Shown piece by piece: positions 1 through 5,300 of a stretch of DNA of 5,911 nt (positions are counted from its first letter, which is position 1; the number at the start of each line of letters is the position of its first letter). The notes beneath the pieces are model-generated. The model saw only the letters and a program-made list of their open reading frames with translations. It did no database searches and had not been told where the DNA came from. A program made the translations under genes and the position numbers. The DNA is from Thermoplasmata archaeon (lineage in GTDB: Archaea; Thermoplasmatota; Thermoplasmata; Lutacidiplasmatales; UBA184), in NCBI GenBank assembly GCA_030039715.1, contig JASHVA010000027.1, forward strand, positions 1 through 5,911, in the 5' to 3' direction.

Positions 1-246
1 CTCAACACGTTCGACTTCTTCCGCCAGCGCGTCTACAAGCTCGAGAGCGCCGGCCACGACCCGAGCGACATCGTCGCGGCGTGGCAGCGGGCGCTCGAGT
101 GGGGCGACAAGATCCCGATCGGTCTCTTCTACAAGACCGACCGCCCGACCTACGAGGACCTCGAGGAGGTGCTCGCGGCCGGCCCGCTCGCGCGCCAGTC
201 GGCGGGCCTGAAGGGCCACGAGAGCGTCCTCGACGAGTTCGTCTAG
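1..246 (+). CDS. 2-oxoacid:ferredoxin oxidoreductase, beta subunit (C-terminal fragment)
   Basis: This is the last 81 residues of a protein whose 5' part lies outside the window; frame 1 is open from the edge to TAG at 244-246. The beta subunit binds thiamine pyrophosphate and, with the alpha/gamma subunit, oxidatively decarboxylates 2-oxoacids in the cytoplasm to acyl-CoA while reducing ferredoxin. The fragment has the tail typical of this family: an opening LNTFDFFRQRVYKL, then HDPSD, then a helix ending EWGDKIPIGLFY, then RPTYEDLE. The TPP-binding core is not in the window, so the substrate (pyruvate, 2-oxoglutarate or branched-chain oxoacid) cannot be decided and no symbol is given. The alpha subunit gene is probably just upstream, outside the window. 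The stop lies 21 bases from the convergent stop of the next gene. Recognition rests on remembered family motifs. Confidence 0.85.
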   Translation, partial: LNTFDFFRQRVYKLESAGHDPSDIVAAWQRALEWGDKIPIGLFYKTDRPTYEDLEEVLAAGPLARQSAGLKGHESVLDEFV

Positions 247-257
247 CGAGCGGTCGC

Positions 258-267
258 GCCCGCGGGC
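258..267. other. Perfect 10-bp palindrome between convergent stop codons
   Basis: GCCCGCGGGC occupies half of the 21-base gap between two convergent genes. The position would suit a bidirectional transcript-end signal. However, there is no T-rich tract on either side, and a perfect palindrome without a loop makes a poor RNA hairpin. In DNA this GC-rich it may be chance. It is recorded because it is the only structure in the gap. Confidence 0.2.
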
Positions 268-2304
268 CTACGTCCGCGCGAACAGGTAGGCGTCTCCCTC
301 GTTCCAGAGGAGGTCGAACGTCCCGGGGTCGGCGAGCAGCGGCGCCGGAGAGAACGGTGCCCAGAGGAGCGTGTTGTTCCCGGTGACGATCACGTAGCCG
401 ACGTCCAGCGCGGCGAGCGCCGAGAGGCCCGCGGCGTTCAGAGTCGCGTTCGTCAGCTGGTCGACGAGCAGGCGGTACGAGGCGTTGATCCATTCCCAGC
501 CTGGGACGAGAGGATACAATAGGACGAGATCGGGCGCGTAGCCGGGGAGGAAGCCGGCCGCGCTACCGGGAGCGATGAGGACGCGCGCGCCGGCCGGTAG
601 GTGGCTCCCCGCGTACTCCAGCAGGGCGAAGTCGGCCTCCGACACGTTGCCGAAGTCCTGGTAGAGCTCGGTGAGCACCGGCGGGAGCGCGGTGGGCGTG
701 AGCGCGACGCCCGGCACGACGATCACGAGCGCGAGGAGGATCGGGAGCGCGCCCGCCGGGAGGCGGCCGCCCGGCCGTGGGGAGCGGGGGGCGCGTGGGG
801 GGAGTGCCACGACGGCCGGGCCGACGGGAGCGGTCCGCGCCGCCGCCCACTCCAGGACGACGGCGAGGACCAGCGCGCCCACGAGCGAATAGATCGTGAA
901 CAGCCAGACGGAGAGCTCCGCGGCGCTTGCGATGTCGGCGAGGCGCACGCCGGGTCCGAATCCGATCGACGCCGACCAGAGGAGCGCGAGGAGCGCAAGC
1001 TGGGAGGCGGCCGCGGCGAGCACGAAGCGGCGGAACGGGGCGAGGTAGCCGCCGAGCGCGGACGGCCGTCGCACGAGGACGAGCAACGCGAGGCCCGCGG
1101 TCAGGAGGACCGCGAGCTCGAGTCGGAGCGCGGGAACCGGCGAGAGCCAGACGTCCTCGGGACGGAAGAGGTACGGGTCGACGCTGCCGACGAACTGGGC
1201 CGTGGTGATTCCCACGGAGGATCCGGCGGGCGCGGCTCCGGCACCGGGAGTGAGGCCGGGGCTGTTCCATCCCTGGACCAGTACGTAGAGCGTCGGCACG
1301 AGCGCCAGCAGCGCGGAGAGGGCGGCCACGCCCCAGCGCGAGAGCCACCGGAGCGGCGCGCCTCCGAGGACCGGCCGGAGGAAGAGCCCCGCGAGGAGGA
1401 TCGCAGGAAGCAGCCACTCGGCACCGACCGGATTGAGCGCCGCCGAATACCCGAGCAGGACGCCGAACGCGATCGCTTCGGAGAAGCGAGGAACCCCGCC
1501 CCGCAGCCACGCGAACGACTGGCCGGCCAGGAGGAGGACGAGCGGGAACGCGAAGACGAAGTCGTTGCTCCCCGCGACGAGGACCCGCGTCCAGGAGCCG
1601 ATCGCGGCGAGGAAGATCGCGATCGCGACCGCGCCCCGGTCCGAGCCGAACGCCCGTCGGCCGAAGGCGAAGCCGGCGAGAGGAACGAGAGCGAAGAACA
1701 GCGGCGTGACCAGGAGGCTGGTCCGGGCCGGCGGAGTGGCCAGGACCGACTGCGCCCACCCGAGCCAGACGGTGGACCCCTGCGGGTAGAGGAGGCCGAC
1801 CGACGCGTACGGGCGGAAGGAGAGCGGGATCGAGTGGTGGTGCAGCAGGATCGAGACGTAGAGTGTCAGGAGGCTCGAGTCGTACGTGTTGCCCGTCGCG
1901 ATCGGGAGCGCGATCGCGAGCTCGAACGCGAACAGAAGCCCGGCCGCGACGAGGGCCGCGACCGCTGCGGGGCGCGCGAGAGAGCGGAGCGCGTCGCCGA
2001 CGGCCGCTCGGGCGCGCACCGACCGCTGGGCCGCGAGCACGAGCAGCCCGACGAGCGCGACCGCCGGGAGACCGAAGGCGGCCGGCGCTCCGAACGCCCC
2101 CACCGGCAGCGCGGCCAGGAGGTACATCGTCGCGCCTCCGAGGTAGAAATCGAGCACGAGCCGCTCGACCCCGTCGAGCGCGCGCCACGACTCGACCCGT
2201 CGGGCGACGAGGCATCGGACGAATTCGCCGACGACGGCCGCGGCGAGGGCCCACGCGAGAAGCTCGAGGGCCCAGGGGACCCCGGACGGGCCGGGCCAGC
2301 TCAC
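268..2304 (-). CDS. Polytopic membrane protein, probable GT-C-type glycosyltransferase
   Basis: The chosen start gives 678 residues. The frame stays open to a GTG at 2355, but GTG 2304 is preferred: an A/T-rich box (CCTAATAGG on the minus strand) is centred 26 bases upstream, and the extra 17 residues are hydrophilic and Pro/Arg-rich. About 13 to 14 membrane helices span residues 9-540, for example 9-35, 113-133, 196-215, 248-267, 324-343, 427-448, 464-486 and 518-540. After helix 4 a loop carries Y141-D142, three histidines at 155-157 and YPQG at 173-176. An acidic residue in an early outer loop is the usual catalytic position in GT-C glycosyltransferases, so D142 is a candidate. Residues 541-678 form a soluble domain, presumably outside, with four N-X-S/T sequons and an ending, NEGDAYLF, like that of archaeal GT-C-like proteins. 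It is divergent from a flippase gene, which fits glycan assembly. The exact family (DUF6541-like or PMT-like) and the substrate are not certain. Confidence 0.7.
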   Translation of the reverse strand: MSWPGPSGVPWALELLAWALAAAVVGEFVRCLVARRVESWRALDGVERLVLDFYLGGATMYLLAALPVGAFGAPAAFGLPAVALVGLLVLAAQRSVRARAAVGDALRSLARPAAVAALVAAGLLFAFELAIALPIATGNTYDSSLLTLYVSILLHHHSIPLSFRPYASVGLLYPQGSTVWLGWAQSVLATPPARTSLLVTPLFFALVPLAGFAFGRRAFGSDRGAVAIAIFLAAIGSWTRVLVAGSNDFVFAFPLVLLLAGQSFAWLRGGVPRFSEAIAFGVLLGYSAALNPVGAEWLLPAILLAGLFLRPVLGGAPLRWLSRWGVAALSALLALVPTLYVLVQGWNSPGLTPGAGAAPAGSSVGITTAQFVGSVDPYLFRPEDVWLSPVPALRLELAVLLTAGLALLVLVRRPSALGGYLAPFRRFVLAAAASQLALLALLWSASIGFGPGVRLADIASAAELSVWLFTIYSLVGALVLAVVLEWAAARTAPVGPAVVALPPRAPRSPRPGGRLPAGALPILLALVIVVPGVALTPTALPPVLTELYQDFGNVSEADFALLEYAGSHLPAGARVLIAPGSAAGFLPGYAPDLVLLYPLVPGWEWINASYRLLVDQLTNATLNAAGLSALAALDVGYVIVTGNNTLLWAPFSPAPLLADPGTFDLLWNEGDAYLFART

Positions 2305-2314
2305 GACCGGTCCA

Positions 2315-2348
2315 TCGGGGCGGCCCCTATTAGGAGCGTGCGCCCCGA
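2315..2348. repeat. 8-bp inverted repeat flanking the A/T-rich box of the GT-C-like gene
   Basis: TCGGGGCG at 2315-2322 is the exact reverse complement of CGCCCCGA at 2341-2348. The 18-base spacer contains the CCTATTAGG box at 2326-2334. Symmetric arms around a TATA-like element could be a repressor or activator site. The arms are almost pure G/C, so chance pairing is likely in this genome. Confidence 0.25.
2326..2334 (-). promoter_or_regulatory. TATA-like box for the GT-C-like gene (leaderless geometry)
   Basis: On the minus strand the sequence reads CCTAATAGG, centred at 2330. This is 26 bases upstream of the first base of GTG 2304, the distance expected between an archaeal TATA box and the transcription start. 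It implies a leaderless mRNA beginning at the start codon, and it is the main reason for choosing that start. The box is short and departs from the TTTATA consensus. Confidence 0.45.
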
Positions 2349-2355
2349 ACGGCAC

Positions 2356-2368
2356 GTATTTACCGTAT
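2356..2368 (+). promoter_or_regulatory. A/T-rich promoter element for the flippase gene
   Basis: GTATTTACCGTAT is the most A/T-rich stretch between the divergent genes. With TATTTA (2357-2362) as the TATA box, transcription would start near 2386, giving a leader of about 14 bases before GTG 2400. Read on the minus strand (ATACGGTAAATAC), it could also drive the GT-C-like gene with a leader of about 30 bases, so one element may serve both directions. There is no good Shine-Dalgarno sequence, only TAGGTC just before the GTG. Confidence 0.45.
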
Positions 2369-2402
2369 CACGACCCCGGCGCCCTTCGGGCGCTAGGTCG
2401 TG
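2369..2402. promoter_or_regulatory. 34-base interrupted palindrome over the flippase start region
   Basis: The outer arms CACGACC (2369-2375) and GGTCGTG (2396-2402) are perfectly complementary, as are the inner arms GCGCCC (2379-2384) and GGGCGC (2388-2393). They are separated by 3 and 2 unpaired bases and a TTC loop, giving 13 base pairs in 34 bases. The last three bases are the flippase GTG start codon, and the centre (about 2386) falls where transcription should start if 2357-2362 is the TATA box. As DNA it would be a plausible operator that blocks RNA polymerase. As RNA it would hide the start codon, but only in a transcript that begins upstream of 2369. Confidence 0.5.
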
Positions 2403-3956
2403 GGTACTCCGTCCGCCGCGAAGGACGGGCTCTCGAGCGTCACTCGCGGGACTCTTCTCCTCCTGCTCGGCTCGCTGCTCTACGTCCTCTTCAATTTCTT
2501 CGCTCGTTTCATCCTGATCCGCTCGGTCTCGACCGCCGAGTGGAACGCGCTGTCGTTCGCGCTCGCCCTGGTCGGGCTGGTCGCGGCGATCGGAAGTCTC
2601 GGTCTTCCGAGCGCCGTCGCCCGCCTACTGCCCTACGCGGGGTCGGACGCGGAGCGGCGGACGTACGTTCGGGGCACGCTGCTCGTGGGCGGGATCGCCG
2701 CGGCCGGATCCGGCGTGGCGCTCTGGCTGCTCGGCCCGTGGATCGCCGACACCCTCCACTTCCCCGACCTCGCCATCGCCCTCCAACTGTTCCCGGTCGC
2801 CGCCGCGACCTCGGTGGTCGCGGGGTTGATCGCCTCGATCTTCCAGGGCTACGAGGACGTCGTCCCGAACGCGTTCTTCATCCAGACGCTCACTCCGCTA
2901 CTCTTCGTCGCGTTCCTGGTCGCCCTCTACGTCCTTCCCCCGCAGGGGATCGACTACACCGGGGCGCTCCTCGCCTACGTCGTCGCGAACGTGATCGCGC
3001 TGGCACTGACGATCGTCTACGCTCTCCGGCGTTTACCCCGTCGCCTTGCCCCCGGCCCGACGGCACCGAAAGCGCTGGGACACCTGCTCCGGTTCGCCGC
3101 GCCGCTCTTTCTCGTGACGCTGATGGGGACGCTGCTCGGGAGCGGCGACACCCTCGTGCTCGGGGCGTACTTTCCGGGGCAGGTCGGAACCTACAGCGCC
3201 TCGTTGACGCTCGCCCGGCTCCTCCAGGTCGGGGTCGGCGCCGCGGCGTACATCTTCCTCCCCGTGGCGGCCCGCCTGCTCCGACAGCGGGACTCCGCGG
3301 CGATCAACGTGACGTACGTGACCGTGACGAAGTGGATGATCCTGTTCTCGCTGCCCCTCTTCCTGCTGTTCGTGTTCCTGCCGTCGCGCTCGCTCGACTT
3401 CGTCTATACGGCCCGCTACGCGGTCGTCGTGGTGCCGCTCCAGATCACGGTCACCGGGGCGTTCCTCACGACGGCGTTCGGTCCCGCGGCGAACGCGCAG
3501 GTCGCCTTCGCACAGACCCGGCTCCTCGCCTACAACGCGATCGTCGCGGCGGTCGTCGACGTCGGCGTGGCGTTCGCGCTCGTCCCGTCCCACGGGATGA
3601 CCGGCGCCGCCGTCGCCTGGGCTCTCGCCAACGTGATCTACACCGCGCTTTCTCTCGTCGAGCTCGAGTACCTCACCGGCGTCCATCCGTTCCGGCCCCA
3701 CTTCGTTGTGCCGCTCGTGGTGACCGCGGTACCGGTCGCCCTCGTCCTCGCGCTCGCGCCCGTCACCTACCCACTCTGGAGCCTACCGGCCATCGGGTTC
3801 GGCATCGCGGTGCTCCTGGTCGTGGTCGTTCTAGTGACCCGGAGCGTCGACGAGGGCGACCGTCTCCTCTTGGGCGCGGTCGAGGGGCTCCTCGGGCGGC
3901 CGCTCCCCCGTCTCCGAGCGATCGGGCGGATCGGAGTTCCCCGGGCGCGCCGCTGA
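2400..3956 (+). CDS. MOP-superfamily oligosaccharide flippase (Wzx/RfbX-like)
   Basis: The 518-residue protein has the length and pattern of polysaccharide-biosynthesis flippases, which move lipid-linked oligosaccharides from the cytoplasmic to the outer face of the membrane. About 14 helices are visible, starting at residues 16-40, 50-70 and 92-114. Family-like segments are GSLGLPSAVARLLPYA (65-80), an amphipathic SASLTLARLLQVG run (266-278), and a C-terminal repeat-like block around 376-425 with VPSHGMTGAAVAWALANV (395-412), the usual 'G..GAA.A' turn before a helix. The tail after 481 is short and basic. GTG 2400 is the only reasonable start; no ATG, GTG or TTG follows before the first helix. 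The gene is divergent from the GT-C-like membrane protein, suggesting a joint role in surface glycan or N-glycan assembly. Its last 126 bases overlap the opposite-strand gene. The glycan carried cannot be inferred. Confidence 0.87.
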   Translation: MGTPSAAKDGLSSVTRGTLLLLLGSLLYVLFNFFARFILIRSVSTAEWNALSFALALVGLVAAIGSLGLPSAVARLLPYAGSDAERRTYVRGTLLVGGIAAAGSGVALWLLGPWIADTLHFPDLAIALQLFPVAAATSVVAGLIASIFQGYEDVVPNAFFIQTLTPLLFVAFLVALYVLPPQGIDYTGALLAYVVANVIALALTIVYALRRLPRRLAPGPTAPKALGHLLRFAAPLFLVTLMGTLLGSGDTLVLGAYFPGQVGTYSASLTLARLLQVGVGAAAYIFLPVAARLLRQRDSAAINVTYVTVTKWMILFSLPLFLLFVFLPSRSLDFVYTARYAVVVVPLQITVTGAFLTTAFGPAANAQVAFAQTRLLAYNAIVAAVVDVGVAFALVPSHGMTGAAVAWALANVIYTALSLVELEYLTGVHPFRPHFVVPLVVTAVPVALVLALAPVTYPLWSLPAIGFGIAVLLVVVVLVTRSVDEGDRLLLGAVEGLLGRPLPRLRAIGRIGVPRARR

Positions 3957-4214
3957 GTCGGGTCGAGGCGCACGGCGTGCGTCGCGCAGGTGATCCACGA
4001 GGAGGAGGACGACCCCGCCCCCCAGCAGGAAGAAGACGAACTCGGCGAGCGTGTTCGCCGCGGTCGTCGCGCCGGCCGCATCGACCACGGCCGTCGCGAT
4101 GAGGAGGACCAGCGCGCCGGCCACGAGGTATCGGGAGTCGAGCCCCGCCCACTCGGAGTACACCATGTACGCGAGGAGGAGCCCCAGGAACACCGGGACG
4201 AACGGGAACGCCAC
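3831..4214 (-). CDS. Small three-helix membrane protein of unknown function
   Basis: I do not recognise this 127-residue protein. Hydrophobic segments lie at about 4-19, 29-47 and 56-75, followed by a hydrophilic tail (76-127) rich in Arg, Pro, Asp and Glu that is probably disordered. GTG 4214 is chosen because a CCTTTAGG box on this strand is centred 26 to 27 bases upstream, matching leaderless geometry; the only in-frame ATG (residue 17) would remove the first helix. Residues 87-127 lie antisense to the last 41 residues of the flippase. Because both frames are open there, the tail may be little constrained. Three regular helices, including LVAGALVLLIA (30-40) and FFLLGGGVVLLLV (61-73), make a real membrane gene more likely than a shadow of GC-rich DNA. 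It is divergent from the 193-residue membrane protein gene. Confidence 0.65.
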   Translation of the reverse strand: MAFPFVPVFLGLLLAYMVYSEWAGLDSRYLVAGALVLLIATAVVDAAGATTAANTLAEFVFFLLGGGVVLLLVDHLRDARRAPRPDSAARPGNSDPPDRSETGERPPEEPLDRAQEETVALVDAPGH

Positions 4215-4228
4215 GGGGCGCTCACCGC

Positions 4229-4258
4229 ACGCCCGACCTAAAGGACCCGGTCGGCCGT
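4229..4258. repeat. Inverted repeat flanking the TATA-like box of the small membrane protein gene
   Basis: ACGCCCGACC (4229-4238) and GGTCGGCCGT (4249-4258) pair at 9 of 10 positions, the one mismatch being C4232/C4255. The 10-base spacer begins with TAAAGG, part of the predicted TATA-like box (4237-4244). A protein bound to these arms would cover that promoter. The core half-site CGACC...GGTCG is the same as in the palindrome at 2369-2402, with a spacer of 10 here and 20 there. The half-site is common in this GC-rich sequence, so the link is weak. Confidence 0.35.
4237..4244 (-). promoter_or_regulatory. TATA-like box for the small membrane protein gene
   Basis: The minus strand reads CCTTTAGG, centred at 4240.5, which is 26 to 27 bases upstream of GTG 4214. 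It would place transcription at or next to the start codon, giving a leaderless mRNA. A second A/T-rich run, GTTATAC on the minus strand at 4257-4263, would instead give a leader of about 20 bases. Neither is preceded by a clear BRE. Confidence 0.4.
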
Positions 4259-4310
4259 ATAACCGCCTTCGGACCCCGACCGCGCGTGGCGGGCTCGAAA
4301 AATGGTCAGG

Positions 4311-4316
4311 TTTATA
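4311..4316 (+). promoter_or_regulatory. Canonical archaeal TATA box, TTTATA
   Basis: TTTATA stands out in GC-rich surroundings and follows an A-rich run (CGAAAAATGG, 4296-4305) that may contribute to promoter recognition. Transcription should begin near 4340, giving a leader of about 27 bases before ATG 4367. A weaker box, CAATAAC (4335-4341), is centred about 29 bases before the same ATG and would give a nearly leaderless transcript. It is the best promoter match in the window. Confidence 0.65.
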
Positions 4317-4343
4317 GCGGGCCCCGCCTCATCCCAATAACAG

Positions 4344-4358
4344 CCCACGCTCCGTGGG
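4344..4358 (+). promoter_or_regulatory. Short stem-loop in the leader of the 193-residue protein gene
   Basis: CCCACG and CGTGGG pair perfectly around a CTC loop, ending 8 bases before ATG 4367. If transcription starts near 4340, the hairpin fills most of the leader and could modulate ribosome access. A 6-bp stem alone is expected about once in a sequence this long, so only its position makes it notable. Confidence 0.3.
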
Positions 4359-4366
4359 TCGGATTG

Positions 4367-4948
4367 ATGGCTTCGACCTCTCGCGCCGGTCGCATTGTCC
4401 CGGTCGCTCTCGGGGTCGCCATGATCGCGGTCATCGTCGCCGCGGGCCTCTCCCCCAACACGGGAGCGGTGCCCGCGCAAGGGAACTGCCAGTACGGTCA
4501 GTGCGTGGCGAACACGGGGATCCAGTGGTGGGTCTTCGCCGCGATCGTCATCGTCGTCGTGGCGGCCCTCGGCGCGGCGCTCTTGCTGGTCCGCCGACGG
4601 CGCACCCCGCCGAAGGGCGGAGCCGCCGCTGCCGTACCGTCCGCGGCCGGTCCGACCGGACCGACGGCCGGAGCTCCTCCGAGCCCGCCGACGCCTCCCG
4701 CGGCGGCCCCACCGGCGTACCTCGAAGGACCGGAGGACGTCGGCGCGACGCTTCCGTCCGTGCCACCGACCCCGGTGAAGAGCCCGCCAGCCGCAGCGGG
4801 AGCCGGCGCCGCCGCGGGCGCGGGAGCCGGTGCGGCCGCGGAAGGCGAGCCGGACATCGACTCGCTGATGGCGGAGTTGGACAAGATCAGCGGCGAGATC
4901 CTGAAGCGGCCGAAGACGCCGGACAAGAAGCCTCCCGCCAATCCGTAG
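4367..4948 (+). CDS. Two-helix membrane protein with Cys-X4-Cys outer loop and Pro/Ala-rich cytoplasmic tail
   Basis: I do not recognise this 193-residue protein. An N-terminal hydrophobic helix (10-27) behaves as a signal anchor or signal peptide. A loop of about 25 residues follows with C41 and C46 (CQYGQC), which could form a disulfide outside the cell. A strong helix at 54-75 is stopped by RRRR (76-79), placing the rest inside. The tail is a Pro/Ala/Gly-rich linker (80-160), then a predicted amphipathic helix, DIDSLMAELDKISGEILKR (163-181), and a basic end. The linker looks like a flexible arm presenting the terminal helix to a cytoplasmic partner, which is inference. ATG 4367 is chosen because it gives a clean N-terminal helix and fits the TTTATA promoter. 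The frame is open upstream to GTG 4286, itself 26 bases after a GTATAAC box, so a 220-residue form cannot be excluded. No catalytic motif is visible. Confidence 0.75.
   Translation: MASTSRAGRIVPVALGVAMIAVIVAAGLSPNTGAVPAQGNCQYGQCVANTGIQWWVFAAIVIVVVAALGAALLLVRRRRTPPKGGAAAAVPSAAGPTGPTAGAPPSPPTPPAAAPPAYLEGPEDVGATLPSVPPTPVKSPPAAAGAGAAAGAGAGAAAEGEPDIDSLMAELDKISGEILKRPKTPDKKPPANP
4796..4842 (+). repeat. Imperfect two-copy tandem repeat, 24-base period
   Basis: GCGGGAGCCGG begins at 4796 and again at 4820, each followed by a similar G/C-rich run (CGCCGCCGCGG and TGCGGCCGCGG). The copies encode the Gly/Ala-rich end of the linker in the 193-residue membrane protein. The 24-base period keeps the frame, so copy-number change would only alter linker length. 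Confidence 0.5.
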
Positions 4949-4978
4949 TCGTCCGTTCTCTCCCGACGAACCCCCGTG

Positions 4979-4984
4979 CTTAAG
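4979..4984 (+). promoter_or_regulatory. TATA-like box for the 84-residue CxxC protein gene
   Basis: CTTAAG is centred 27 to 28 bases before ATG 5009 in the 60-base gap after the preceding gene. The spacing fits leaderless transcription and supports ATG 5009 over the in-frame GTG at 4976. The downstream DedA gene may be read from the same promoter, since its own 37-base upstream gap has no convincing box. Confidence 0.45.
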
Positions 4985-5008
4985 TGGTCGCTACCGGTCG
5001 TATCGACG

Positions 5009-5263
5009 ATGGCGCACGACGAACGGGCGGCCGAAGAGGACCGCCTGCTCGAGGAGCTGCGGCGCGCGGTCGCCGGGGCCCCCGCCGGCGTGCGCGAGAT
5101 CGAAGTCGGCATCGCGCTCTCGATCGCGCTCGGACGCCGCCGCCCCTCCGTGTCGTGCGGCGGGTGCAAGACGCCGCTCGATTTCGAAGGGATCCCGGCA
5201 CGGACCAACGCCCGCTTGGGCGTCCCGTTCCGCCTCGTCCTCGACGGACCCGCCGCGGCGTGA
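5009..5263 (+). CDS. Small CxxC protein of unknown function
   Basis: I do not recognise this 84-residue soluble protein. It starts with a charged amphipathic helix (about 4-22, ERAAEEDRLLEELRRAV), then IEVGIALSIALGRRR (31-45), then a knuckle SCGGC with C50 and C53, then TPLDFEGIPARTNARLGVPFRLVL (55-78). One CxxC supplies only two of the four ligands of a zinc site, so metal binding would need a dimer or a partner; redox activity is also possible. ATG 5009 is preferred because a CTTAAG box lies 27 to 28 bases upstream; the frame extends to GTG 4976, but the added residues would overlap the promoter. The DedA gene starts 37 bases downstream on the same strand, so the two are probably co-transcribed. 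The compact, ordered sequence with a conserved-looking knuckle supports a real gene. Confidence 0.7.
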   Translation: MAHDERAAEEDRLLEELRRAVAGAPAGVREIEVGIALSIALGRRRPSVSCGGCKTPLDFEGIPARTNARLGVPFRLVLDGPAAA

Positions 5264-5300
5264 ACGGTAGCTCGTCCGGCGTAGGGAACGGTCCGGTCGG

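Noticed and set aside
601..2517. 638-residue plus-strand open frame opposite the GT-C-like gene
   Set aside because: The product is a run of Arg, Glu, Asp and Gly with no helices or motifs, typical of the antisense shadow of a hydrophobic protein in GC-rich DNA. It runs across the divergent promoter into the flippase gene.
2540..4102. 520-residue plus-strand open frame overlapping the flippase in another frame
   Set aside because: It is Arg/Pro/Gly-rich with no recognisable fold and lies almost wholly within a confident flippase gene.
4855..4909. Terminal helix DIDSLMAELDKISGEILKR as an ESCRT-type MIM1 motif
   Set aside because: The leucine spacing is similar, but the acidic and arginine positions of the MIM1 consensus do not line up, and no ESCRT-III or Vps4/CdvC gene is in the window.
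4949..4978. Possible terminator after the 193-residue protein gene (TCCGTTCTCTCCC)
   Set aside because: The pyrimidine run is short with few consecutive T residues, below what I would accept for an archaeal terminator.
4498..5208. 236-residue minus-strand open frame opposite the 193-residue protein and the CxxC protein
   Set aside because: It is Gly/Ala/Ser-rich low complexity mirroring the Pro/Ala linker, has no promoter-like box at its start, and covers two better supported genes.
5264..5300. Separate promoter or Shine-Dalgarno sequence for the DedA gene
   Set aside because: There is no A/T-rich box 26 to 28 bases before ATG 5301 and no GGAGG-like motif; read-through from the upstream gene is simpler.
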